Of a stretch of 64,000 bases of DNA, positions 54,263 through 62,342 are shown piece after piece. Below the pieces are notes generated by a model that saw only the letters and a program-made list of their open reading frames with translations, made no database searches and was not told the origin of the DNA. The stretch lies in assembly GCA_017960805.1 (NCBI GenBank), contig JAGCYM010000086.1, forward strand, positions 62,001 to 126,000, in the 5' to 3' direction. How positions within the stretch are numbered: the first letter of the stretch is position 1; each line of letters starts with the position of its first letter. A program made the translations under genes and the position numbers. The DNA is from Ruminococcus sp. Lineage in GTDB: Bacteria; Bacillota; Clostridia; Oscillospirales; Ruminococcaceae.

Positions 54263-54307
54263 AAATCCCCGTCACAGCTCACATTCAGTGAACTGTGACG
54301 GGGATTT
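54263..54307. terminator. Bidirectional terminator between convergent genes
   Basis: AAATCCCCGTCACAG / CTGTGACGGGGATTT perfect 15-bp stem; T-rich on both sides. Confidence 0.9.
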
Positions 54308-54309
54308 TA

Positions 54310-55740
54310 TTATTTTTCTGCGGGGAATTTTGTGATCAGCTTTGCATCGTACTGCTGTATAGCAAGTGCGTCCTTAGCAGTAATTCCCTTTTCACCGTCA
54401 ACATCAGCGTTGACCTCGCCTGACGGATTAAGACCGTATTTATCACGGTTGCCAAGGTGCTGAAGTATTGCAACAGAATCTGCTACAGTTACTTTTCCAT
54501 CACAGTTTGCATCACCATAGATGATTTCTTCTGGTATTATAGAAGATACTGTGGTGTTTGATCCGGTTGCGGTTGTAGATACAGTTGTTGATGCAGAAGT
54601 AGTGACTGTTGTAGTTTCGGAGGATGTGATCGTTGTGCCTTCTGGCGCGTCGCCGTCCTCCCAGACAGCCTTGAAGCTTATTCCCATTCCCGGGATTGCT
54701 CCCAGTACCTTGTAATCTTCTCCTGCTTGATAGATGCTGCCATCATTGGTTGATTTCCAACCGGCAAAGTGCTTGCCTTCAACAGTGATACCTGGGTCAG
54801 GGCAAGTGATTACTTCATCTGTAGATGCGGGGATCTTGATACTTGTACCTCCGTTTCCAGGATTGAATACAATCTTATATTCAACCGGATTCCATACTGC
54901 GGTAAAAGTTACATCTTCTCCCGGCATTACAATTGTTTCTGTGGGTTTGTAAACTGTTCCGTCTATGCTTGATTTCCAGCCGACGAGTTCGAAACCGTTA
55001 CGAGAGAAACGGTCTCTTCCAGCGAGTTCGTCAGATGAACTCTCCATTTTTTCATATGAATATTCTGAATTGCCGTTGAGTCGGTCAACGTCGCCTGCAA
55101 AATATGTAAGCTGAATTTTCTTGTATAAAATAGGGTAGAGGGTTATATCGTGGTCGGGCATAACGAGCTGAGTACCGTATCTGTATACTCTTTCTCCGTC
55201 TGTCAGCCACTTGCTGATGTATTTGAGGGTTCCGTCTTCAGTTTCCTTTTCTACGAAAACAGTCGTGTCGTTCGGGTTGAAGACTTCATTGGGGTAGTAT
55301 GACTCTTCTTCGAGCCAGTCAGGATTATCAAATGTAATACCATCACGTTCGAGCACATATTTAACAGTGTGCTTCTCCTGTGTTGTGTCTATCCAGCAGA
55401 TGTGAAAGACAATTTCATCAGCATCTTCAGGAAGGTCGACAAATTGTCCTGATGAATATCCGACTACATCATCATATGTCCAGCCTGAGAATACATAGCC
55501 TTTCTTGAAGAATGTTCCTGCCGGAATATTTGTGTGTCCTGTAGAAGTGGTGGAATCCTCGAACAGAGTTAAGTCCGTGGTTTTGCCTGGAGTTGCATCT
55601 TCGTCTATAACATAGACTAGCTTAACTTCCTTTTTGTCCTCTGTGTCAGCAGCTGAAGCAGTGAATAAAGCTCCGAATGCGCTCAGAGAGACAGCTGCCG
55701 CCAGCAGAACGGCTATTGGTCTGCGGTGTGATTTTTTCAT
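54310..55740 (-). CDS. Secreted InlB-repeat (Listeria-Bacteroides repeat) protein with dockerin
   Basis: 476 residues with a signal peptide (1-31, ending ASAAD). Several ~70-residue beta units of the MucBP/Flg_new type (VFSGWTYDD, FELVGWKSSIDGTVY, FAGWKSTNDGSIYQAG with FTAVW/FKAVW ends) build an elongated rod. A Thr/Ser linker (~375-405) joins a dockerin: YGDANCDGKVTVADSVAIL and ADVDGEKGITAKDALAI. It would be displayed on a scaffoldin as an adhesin-like or spacer protein (inference). Twenty-eight bases downstream of the DUF4250 gene. Confidence 0.92.
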   Translation of the reverse strand: MKKSHRRPIAVLLAAAVSLSAFGALFTASAADTEDKKEVKLVYVIDEDATPGKTTDLTLFEDSTTSTGHTNIPAGTFFKKGYVFSGWTYDDVVGYSSGQFVDLPEDADEIVFHICWIDTTQEKHTVKYVLERDGITFDNPDWLEEESYYPNEVFNPNDTTVFVEKETEDGTLKYISKWLTDGERVYRYGTQLVMPDHDITLYPILYKKIQLTYFAGDVDRLNGNSEYSYEKMESSSDELAGRDRFSRNGFELVGWKSSIDGTVYKPTETIVMPGEDVTFTAVWNPVEYKIVFNPGNGGTSIKIPASTDEVITCPDPGITVEGKHFAGWKSTNDGSIYQAGEDYKVLGAIPGMGISFKAVWEDGDAPEGTTITSSETTTVTTSASTTVSTTATGSNTTVSSIIPEEIIYGDANCDGKVTVADSVAILQHLGNRDKYGLNPSGEVNADVDGEKGITAKDALAIQQYDAKLITKFPAEK

Positions 55741-55768
55741 TTTTCCCTCCTGTTTCTAACGCTAGGCG

Positions 55769-55945
55769 TCAGGTGAAACAATTTCTTTCTTTGTTGTAGG
55801 AATAGCCGATTTTTGAAAGTTTTGAAGCTATATCGTCCGCTGACAGGTCAAGGCTCCTGCACAGTTCGTCGAAGCTAGGGTATTCGTCTCTCAGTTTTGT
55901 ATTTATATAGCTGAGAAGTATTACCGGATCGTTCGGAATATTCAA
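55769..55945 (-). CDS. DUF4250 protein, TTG start
   Basis: 58 residues read by hand from TTG 55945, after a GGGAGGG site, to TGA at 55769. IPNDPVILLSYINTKLRDEY, PSFDELCRSLDLS and IGYSYNKERNCF match the small DUF4250 family of Clostridia (function unknown). It shares a promoter (56036-56064) with the downstream InlB-repeat/dockerin gene, an unexpected pairing. Confidence 0.88.
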   Translation of the reverse strand: MNIPNDPVILLSYINTKLRDEYPSFDELCRSLDLSADDIASKLSKIGYSYNKERNCFT

Positions 55946-56035
55946 GTTTTACCCTCCCTTTTTTCGATACAGCCATTTTCACCCGCAGTGCAAAACAGGC
56001 GAAAATTGCCCCAAATCGAGTACTCTTACAAAATA

Positions 56036-56064
56036 AATATACAATAATCATATATTTTTGTCAA
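56036..56064 (-). promoter_or_regulatory. Promoter of DUF4250/InlB-dockerin unit
   Basis: Minus strand: TTGACA, 17 bases, TATATT. The leader to the DUF4250 start is about 85 bases. Confidence 0.7.
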
Positions 56065-56151
56065 TGAAATTAGTGAAACATTGATTTTGAATTTTACATG
56101 AATTTGTTAAACAAAAATGCGATACAATTCTCGGCTGTATCGCATCATATA

Positions 56152-56838
56152 TCATATACTGTCCATATCGCTGGGAATGTGGACTTTTTCATACTTTTCC
56201 AGTTGGTCCTGAGTAGAGCCGATGTCTGTCATCTCACCGGCCGCTCTTTTTTGTATCTCCTGCATCCTTCTCTGGTAAGGATCCATTATTTCGCGTTCAC
56301 GTTTATGTTCATTATACTCTTCATACCGGGGATTGAAATGAGGAAATCCTTCCTGTTCTTCAAGCCAGTGATATTTGATTACTGCTCCAAAGTTAAATGC
56401 CCCTGTAATAATACATGCAACAGCGTAGATTGCTTTGCCATAGAAGGCTATTGGAATTCGCTCAAAGAATCCTTTGGTGAACAGAATTATCATTATAATA
56501 AAGCTTGCGACCTGCAGCGCTATTACCAGCATAGCTGAAAGTGAGTGATGAAGAATGCTTGCCCGGTAAGTCAGATAGAACGAAAGGGGACAGACAATAA
56601 CAGCATCAATAATCATAGCAAATGAAACATTCATCAGGGTGGACTGATTTGTCAGGATAGGGATCCAGTCCCAGCTTATACCGACAAGGCTTGTGAATGA
56701 ATAGCAGATCATAAGGATACCGCCGATCAAATACACGAAAAAAGCAATAGAATTGATCTTTCTGACTTTTTTCATTGTTGTGAGATTCTTTGCGAATTCT
56801 GCTGCTGTTCTATTATCAACAAAGTAAGGTGTATCCAT
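56152..56838 (-). CDS. Four-helix membrane protein, unknown function
   Basis: 228 residues. Membrane helices at about 30-52, 68-92, 100-120 and 128-150; the C-terminal ~70 residues are charged and cytoplasmic (HKREREIMDPYQRRMQEIQKRAAGEM). No family is recognised. GGGGGAG precedes the ATG at 56838. It stands alone and divergent from the hydCBA operon. Confidence 0.78.
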   Translation of the reverse strand: MDTPYFVDNRTAAEFAKNLTTMKKVRKINSIAFFVYLIGGILMICYSFTSLVGISWDWIPILTNQSTLMNVSFAMIIDAVIVCPLSFYLTYRASILHHSLSAMLVIALQVASFIIMIILFTKGFFERIPIAFYGKAIYAVACIITGAFNFGAVIKYHWLEEQEGFPHFNPRYEEYNEHKREREIMDPYQRRMQEIQKRAAGEMTDIGSTQDQLEKYEKVHIPSDMDSI

Positions 56839-57028
56839 AATAACTCCCCCAAAAAAATGATGCTATATGAATTATTATAATATTAAGTATAGCATTTAAT
56901 ATAAGTCCTGTCAATAGAAATAACAAGATTTACTGTTAAATTATATATAATATTTCCAATTTCTTCTTCAAAAATACACAAATATGGTGATTGCCAAAAA
57001 ATAACGAAATATTGATAGATATAAAACT

Positions 57029-57056
57029 TTGACACTTGTAAATGTTATGATATACT
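57029..57056 (+). promoter_or_regulatory. Promoter of hydCBA
   Basis: TTGACA, 16 bases, TATACT. The start point near 57063 leaves a leader of about 180 bases. A second TATAAT (57151-57156) may be another -10. Confidence 0.65.
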
Positions 57057-57078
57057 AACATAGTTTGAGAGTGCAGAT

Positions 57079-57116
57079 TTGTTAAAAATACACAATGATG
57101 ATAGGCCTAATTAGGC
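57079..57116 (+). promoter_or_regulatory. Candidate operators in the hyd leader
   Basis: TTGTTAAAAATACACAA (57079-57095) has TTGT-N9-ACAA ends, a near miss for the Rex redox-regulator consensus (N10). GCCTAATTAGGC (57105-57116) is a perfect 12-bp palindrome just behind it. Confidence 0.35.
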
Positions 57117-57242
57117 TAATTTAGCGATAGAATTTTTTCTTATTATATGTTATAATACAAAATGATATGTGAGTCATAATATTTCCGTCGCCATACGGTT
57201 TGTTATTTATTTCACAGAATTTATTAAGGAGGTTCATCTAAA

Positions 57243-57740
57243 ATGAATTCAGCTAAATCCACTGTTCCCTTCAAAGGTACTCCCGAACAGGAGGCACAGC
57301 TTCTTGCTGTTATTGAAGAGAAAAAGGACACTCAAGGCGCTCTGATGCCTATCCTGCAGAAGGCGCAGGAGATATATGGCTATCTTCCCATCGAGGTCCA
57401 GACTATTATTTCCGACAAGACCGGTATTCCGCTTGAGAAGATTTATGGTGTTGTTACCTTCTATGCTCAGTTCTCACTTTACCCAAAGGGCGAGTACACT
57501 ATTTCAGTATGTCTCGGTACTGCTTGCTATGTTAAGGGTTCGGGAGATATATACAACAAGCTTCAGGAGACTCTCGGAATCGCAGGTGGCGAATGTACAC
57601 CTGATGGCAAGTTCTCCCTCGATGCTTGCCGCTGCATAGGCGCTTGCGGACTTGCTCCCGTTCTTACAGTCAACGAGGATGTTTACGGACGTCTTACAGT
57701 TGATGATGTTGAAAAGATACTCGCTAAGTACACAGCATAA
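57243..57740 (+). CDS. hydC: Bifurcating [FeFe]-hydrogenase subunit HydC (NuoE-like)
   Basis: 165 residues. A thioredoxin-like [2Fe-2S] fold: ISVCLGTACYVKGSGDI with the first cysteine pair and DACRCIGACGLAPVLTVN with the second. ALMPILQKAQEIYGYLP and VVTFYAQF are standard NuoE/HydC blocks. It passes electrons within the HydABC complex, which couples NADH and reduced ferredoxin to H2. AAGGAGG precedes the start. It leads the operon, 26 bases before hydB. Confidence 0.95.
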   Translation: MNSAKSTVPFKGTPEQEAQLLAVIEEKKDTQGALMPILQKAQEIYGYLPIEVQTIISDKTGIPLEKIYGVVTFYAQFSLYPKGEYTISVCLGTACYVKGSGDIYNKLQETLGIAGGECTPDGKFSLDACRCIGACGLAPVLTVNEDVYGRLTVDDVEKILAKYTA

Positions 57741-57766
57741 ACAATAACATTATAGGAGGAAAACAT

Positions 57767-59665
57767 ATGAAGACTCTTGAAGAACTCAAGGCTGTCAGAG
57801 AATCAATGGAGGGCGAGGTCGCTCTCAGAACTCATGGCAACGCTTCTTCAAAATATGAAAGACACGTACTTGTCTGCGGCGGTACAGGCTGTACTTCTTC
57901 AGGCTCTCCAAAGATAATCGAGTGCCTCGAGAATGAAATCGCTTCCAACGGACTTAAAGATAAGGTTCAGATCGTAAAGACAGGATGTTTCGGTCTCTGT
58001 GAAAGAGGTCCTATCATGATCGTTTACCCAGAGGGTTCATTCTACTCACGTGTAAACGTTGATGAGATTCCACGCATCGTAAAGGAGCACCTTGTTGGTG
58101 GCACTCCTGTTAAGGAGTTCCTCTATGAGGAAACCGTTGTTGGCGATAAGATCAAGTCACTTGACGATACTGCATTCTACAAGAAGCAGAATCGTGTTGC
58201 TCTTAGAAACTGTGGTGTTATCAATCCTGAGGACATCAATGAATACATAGGAAGAGAAGGCTATAAGGCTCTCGGCAAAGTGCTCACAGAGATGAAGCCT
58301 GAGGATGTTATCCAGACTATCCTTGATTCCGGTCTCCGTGGAAGAGGAGGCGGCGGCTTCCCAACAGGTATGAAGTGGAAGCTTGCAAGAAATATCGTTC
58401 CTGATGCAGACATGAAGTATGTTTGCTGTAACGCTGACGAGGGAGATCCGGGTGCATTCATGGACCGTTCTGTTCTCGAAGGCGATCCTCATGTTGTACT
58501 CGAAGCTATGACCATCGCAGGTTACGCTATCGGTGCAAAGCAGGGTTATATTTATGTTCGTGCTGAGTATCCTATCGCTGTTGAGCGTCTTAACATCGCT
58601 ATCAAGCAGGCTCGTGAAGCTGGTATGCTCGGTAAGGATATTTTCGGTACTGGTTTTGATTTCGATATAGATCTTCGTCTCGGTGCTGGTGCTTTCGTAT
58701 GTGGTGAGGAGACAGCTCTTATGACTTCTATCGAAGGTAACCGTGGTGAGCCAAGACCAAGACCTCCTTTCCCTGCTGAAAAAGGTCTTTTCCAGAAGCC
58801 AACTATTCTCAACAACGTTGAGACTTATGCAAATATTCCTCAGATCATACTCAGAGGTGCTGACTGGTTCGCATCTATGGGTACAGAAAAGTCAAAGGGT
58901 ACTAAGGTATTCGCTCTTGGTGGTAAGATCAAGAACACAGGTCTCGTTGAGATTCCTATGGGTACAACTCTCCGCACAGTTATTGAAGAAATCGGCGGCG
59001 GTATCCCGAATGGCAAGAAGTTCAAGGCTGCTCAGACAGGTGGTCCTTCCGGCGGATGTATCCCTGCAGAGCACTTCGATATCCCGATCGATTATGATAA
59101 CCTCATCAGCATTGGTTCAATGATGGGTTCAGGCGGACTCATTGTTATGGATGAGGACAACTGTATGGTTGATATCGCTAAGTTCTTCCTCGAGTTCACT
59201 GTTGACGAGTCATGTGGTAAGTGTACACCATGCCGTATCGGAACAAAGAGAATGTGGGAGATCCTTGACAAGATCACAAAGGGCAAGGCTACTCTCGAGG
59301 ATCTTGATAAGCTCGAAGAGCTCGCTTACCATGTAAAGGCAAATTCACTCTGTGGTCTTGGTCAGACAGCTCCAAACCCAGTTCTTTCAACCCTCAAGTG
59401 CTTCAAGGATGAGTACATCGCACACGTTGTGGACAAGAAATGTCCTGCAGGCGTATGTAAGGACCTCCTCAGCTTCGAGATTGACAAGGATAAGTGTATC
59501 GGATGTGGTATGTGTGCTAAGCAGTGTCCTGCTTCTGCTATCACAAGAACTGATTACATTGCTCCTGGCAAAAAGCTCGCTGCAATGGAGATCGACAAGA
59601 GCAAGTGCGTAAAGTGCGGTGCATGTATAGCAACTTGTAAGTTCAAGGCAATCATCAAGAAGTAA
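57767..59665 (+). CDS. hydB: Bifurcating hydrogenase subunit HydB (NuoF-like, flavin/NADH)
   Basis: 632 residues. An N-terminal thioredoxin-like [2Fe-2S] domain (VCGGTGCTSSGSPKI, TGCFGLCERGP) precedes the NuoF core with LRGRGGGGFPTGMKW, CNADEGDPGAFMDR (FMN/NADH site) and SCGKCTPCRIGTKRM ([4Fe-4S]). The C-terminus has a two-cluster ferredoxin (CIGCGMCAKQCP and CVKCGACIATCK). This full set is the HydB form used for electron bifurcation. GGAGG site; 15 bases before hydA. Confidence 0.97.
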   Translation: MKTLEELKAVRESMEGEVALRTHGNASSKYERHVLVCGGTGCTSSGSPKIIECLENEIASNGLKDKVQIVKTGCFGLCERGPIMIVYPEGSFYSRVNVDEIPRIVKEHLVGGTPVKEFLYEETVVGDKIKSLDDTAFYKKQNRVALRNCGVINPEDINEYIGREGYKALGKVLTEMKPEDVIQTILDSGLRGRGGGGFPTGMKWKLARNIVPDADMKYVCCNADEGDPGAFMDRSVLEGDPHVVLEAMTIAGYAIGAKQGYIYVRAEYPIAVERLNIAIKQAREAGMLGKDIFGTGFDFDIDLRLGAGAFVCGEETALMTSIEGNRGEPRPRPPFPAEKGLFQKPTILNNVETYANIPQIILRGADWFASMGTEKSKGTKVFALGGKIKNTGLVEIPMGTTLRTVIEEIGGGIPNGKKFKAAQTGGPSGGCIPAEHFDIPIDYDNLISIGSMMGSGGLIVMDEDNCMVDIAKFFLEFTVDESCGKCTPCRIGTKRMWEILDKITKGKATLEDLDKLEELAYHVKANSLCGLGQTAPNPVLSTLKCFKDEYIAHVVDKKCPAGVCKDLLSFEIDKDKCIGCGMCAKQCPASAITRTDYIAPGKKLAAMEIDKSKCVKCGACIATCKFKAIIKK

Positions 59666-59680
59666 GCGGAGGAATAATCA

Positions 59681-61429
59681 ATGGAAAATATCACAGTTAA
59701 AGTTAATGGTGTTGAGATCTCCGTCCCCAAGGGTACTACTGTTCTTGAGGCTGCTCATGCTGCAGGTTTTGAGATCCCTACACTTTGCTACATGAAAGAG
59801 ATCAATGAGATAGGTGCTTGCCGTATCTGCGTTACTGAAGTTAACGAGGGCAGAGGCTTCCGTCTCGTAGCAGGATGTGTATATCCCTGCTCACCTAACA
59901 TGGAGATCGTTACAAATTCTCCTAAGGTAATCGAGTCTCGTAAGAAGACTCTCGAGCTCATTCTTTCAACACATGACAGAAAGTGCCTCTCCTGCGTAAG
60001 AAGCGGCAACTGCGAGCTCCAGAAGCTTTGTAAGGACTATGGCATTGATGACGCTACAACATATGATGGCGTTAAGAATGAGTATACAGTAGATGATTCT
60101 GCTGCACATATGTACCGTGATAACAACAAGTGTATCCTTTGCCGCCGCTGTGTGGCTGTCTGCTCAAAGACACAGGGTATCGGTGTTATAGGTGCTAATG
60201 AGCGTGGATTCAAGACATATATCGGTTCTGCTTTCGACATGGGTCTTGGCGAGACAAGCTGCGTATCTTGTGGTCAGTGTATCGCTGTCTGCCCTGTTGG
60301 AGCTATCGCTGAGAAGGATTATACAAAGCAGGTAATGGCTGCTATTGCTGATCCTGAGAAGACAGTTCTCGTACAGACTGCTCCTGCAGTTCGTGCTGGC
60401 CTTGGTGAAGCATTCGGTCTCCCGATAGGCACTAACGTAGAAGGCAAGATGGCTGCAGCTCTTCGCAGACTCGGCTTCGATAAGGTATTTGATACTGATT
60501 TCGCTGCTGACCTTACTATCATGGAAGAAGCTAACGAATTCATTGAGCGTGTTCAGACTGGCGGAAAGCTTCCTATGATTACTTCCTGCTCACCAGGATG
60601 GATCAAGTTCTGTGAGCATTATTATCCTGATCTTCTCGATCATCTCTCGACATGTAAGTCACCTCAGCAGATGTTCGGTGCTACAGCTAAGACATACTGG
60701 GCTCAGAAGATGGGCATTGATCCTAAGAACATCGTTATGGTATCTATCATGCCTTGTACAGCTAAGAAGTTCGAGATCGGCAGACCAGATCAGAGCGCTG
60801 CAGGCGTTCCTGATGTTGATTTTGCTCTCACAACACGTGAGCTCGGCAGAATGATTGAGCGTGCTGGTATCAACTTCCTTGGACTTCCTGATGAGAAGTT
60901 TGATGATCCGCTCGGACTTTCAACAGGTGCTGCTGTTATCTTCGGTGCTACTGGTGGTGTTATGGAGGCTGCTCTCAGAACAGCTTACAATACTCTTACA
61001 GGTGATACACTTATCGATATTCCTGAGGTTCGTGGAACAAAGGATATCAAGGAAGCTACTTACAAGGTTGGCGATCTTGATGTTAAGGTTATCGTTACAA
61101 GCGGACTTTCAAATGCGCGTAAGGTTCTTGATGATATCAGAGCTGGCAAGTGTGATGCTCAGTTCATCGAGGTTATGGCTTGTCCTGGCGGCTGTGTAAA
61201 CGGCGGTGGTCAGCCTCAGGTACCAATGGGTATCAGAAACTTCGTTGACATCAGAGAAGAGAGAGCTAAGGTTCTTTATAACCTTGACAAGTCCATGCCT
61301 CTTCGTCAGTCACACGAGAATCCTGCTATCAAGAAGGTTTATGAGGAATTCTTTGAGAAGCCCGGCAGCCACAAGGCTCACGAGGTTCTCCATACATCTT
61401 ATGTAAAGAGAAAGGTAAATGAGGTTTGA
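59681..61429 (+). CDS. hydA: [FeFe]-hydrogenase catalytic subunit HydA (group A)
   Basis: 582 residues. A [2Fe-2S] domain (INEIGACRICVTEV), the His-Cys3 segment (HDRKCLSCVRSGNCELQ), and two [4Fe-4S] motifs (CILCRRCVAVC, CVSCGQCIAVCPVGA) feed the H-cluster. The H-cluster motifs are TSCSPGWIKFCE (~301), MPCTAKKFE (~354) and MACPGGCVNGGGQP (~500), all complete. With HydB and HydC it makes H2 from NADH plus ferredoxin. It is shorter than Thermotoga HydA, with no C-terminal extra [2Fe-2S] domain. No maturase genes (hydEFG) lie in the window. Confidence 0.97.
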   Translation: MENITVKVNGVEISVPKGTTVLEAAHAAGFEIPTLCYMKEINEIGACRICVTEVNEGRGFRLVAGCVYPCSPNMEIVTNSPKVIESRKKTLELILSTHDRKCLSCVRSGNCELQKLCKDYGIDDATTYDGVKNEYTVDDSAAHMYRDNNKCILCRRCVAVCSKTQGIGVIGANERGFKTYIGSAFDMGLGETSCVSCGQCIAVCPVGAIAEKDYTKQVMAAIADPEKTVLVQTAPAVRAGLGEAFGLPIGTNVEGKMAAALRRLGFDKVFDTDFAADLTIMEEANEFIERVQTGGKLPMITSCSPGWIKFCEHYYPDLLDHLSTCKSPQQMFGATAKTYWAQKMGIDPKNIVMVSIMPCTAKKFEIGRPDQSAAGVPDVDFALTTRELGRMIERAGINFLGLPDEKFDDPLGLSTGAAVIFGATGGVMEAALRTAYNTLTGDTLIDIPEVRGTKDIKEATYKVGDLDVKVIVTSGLSNARKVLDDIRAGKCDAQFIEVMACPGGCVNGGGQPQVPMGIRNFVDIREERAKVLYNLDKSMPLRQSHENPAIKKVYEEFFEKPGSHKAHEVLHTSYVKRKVNEV

Positions 61430-61455
61430 TGACCTTTTTATCCTGAAATGAATAT

Positions 61456-61486
61456 ATCCCTCCGATGATATGTCGGAGGGATTTTC
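61456..61486 (+). terminator. Terminator of hydCBA
   Basis: ATCCCTCCGA / TCGGAGGGAT 10-bp stem, short T tract. Confidence 0.75.
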
Positions 61487-61509
61487 ATCAAAATGAAGGA
61501 GAAATAATC

Positions 61510-61728
61510 ATGAAAAAACATAATTGTGAATTATGCGGAACAAAGCTTATCAGCGGAAAACTTTTCACAGCAACTCCTCACGATGTTCTGTTCTATCCTT
61601 TTGGTGAGGAATACAAGACGGATCCGCAGCGCAGCACTATTCACTGTGAGGCTTGTCCGAAATGTGGCCATATTCAGAATCTTACACTTACTGCTCCTGA
61701 CAAGATTTTCGGTGAAAACGGAGAATGA
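61510..61728 (+). CDS. Small zinc-ribbon protein, unknown function
   Basis: 72 residues from ATG 61510, behind AAGGAG. CELC (~6-9) and CEACPKCG (~47-53) give two Cys pairs for a zinc ribbon. The remainder is unassigned. Its stop overlaps the start of the tyrosine phosphatase gene by four bases (ATGA), so translation is coupled. Confidence 0.8.
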   Translation: MKKHNCELCGTKLISGKLFTATPHDVLFYPFGEEYKTDPQRSTIHCEACPKCGHIQNLTLTAPDKIFGENGE

Positions 61729-62300
61729 GCAGTCTGTTAACTTCGACTCGCAATACACGTGCTATACTGCCCGACAGTCTTCGCTATATAAGGAGCGACG
61801 CACTTTGTAATCCGACAGAAGATGAGTTAGGCTGGCTTTTGCATAATGGTATAACCACTATTATTGATCTTCGTTCTGAGGAGGAAGTGAGCAAGCGTCC
61901 AACTAAGCTTTCTGAAACAGAGGGATTTACGTACAGGAATATGCCTGTTACCGGCGGATTTGCCATACCTGATACACCAGATGATGTTCCTCAGTCCTAT
62001 GTGGATATGATTGATGAACAAATGGATGATATTATCGTAACTATTATGTCGGCAAAGACGAATGTGATGTATTTCTGTTCGGCAGGCAAGGACAGGACCG
62101 GTGTTATATCGGCTATCCTGCTCTATAAACTTGGCTTTGATGAAACATATATCATCGAGGATTACATGCAGTCACTGGATGAACTTCGCTCCATGCTAGA
62201 AGCTTTCGCAGCGAGCGGAGCAGCGGATCTGAGTGTAATAACGCCGAGACCGGAGAATATAAAAGCTGTGTTGTCTGAGTTGAGAATCAGAGAAAAATGA
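61725..62300 (+). CDS. Tyrosine-specific protein phosphatase (Y_phosphatase3 type)
   Basis: 191 residues. NTRAILPDSLRYIRSDAL, TTIIDLRSEEE and the P-loop FCSAGKDRTGVISA (C-x5-R with Asp/Arg) define the family. Relatives dephosphorylate tyrosine or phosphoinositides. It starts inside the stop of the zinc-ribbon gene. A strong terminator follows at 62302. Confidence 0.92.
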   Translation: MSSLLTSTRNTRAILPDSLRYIRSDALCNPTEDELGWLLHNGITTIIDLRSEEEVSKRPTKLSETEGFTYRNMPVTGGFAIPDTPDDVPQSYVDMIDEQMDDIIVTIMSAKTNVMYFCSAGKDRTGVISAILLYKLGFDETYIIEDYMQSLDELRSMLEAFAASGAADLSVITPRPENIKAVLSELRIREK

Positions 62301-62301
62301 A

Positions 62302-62339
62302 AAAAGGTCTGAACAGTGATTGTACCGTTCAGACCTTTT
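62302..62339. terminator. Bidirectional terminator
   Basis: AAAAGGTCTGAAC / GTTCAGACCTTTT perfect 13-bp stem serving both convergent genes. Confidence 0.9.
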
Positions 62340-62342
62340 AAT

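Noticed and set aside
57079..57095. Definite Rex operator
   Set aside because: Spacing is one base short and inner bases do not match the inverted repeat; kept only as a candidate.
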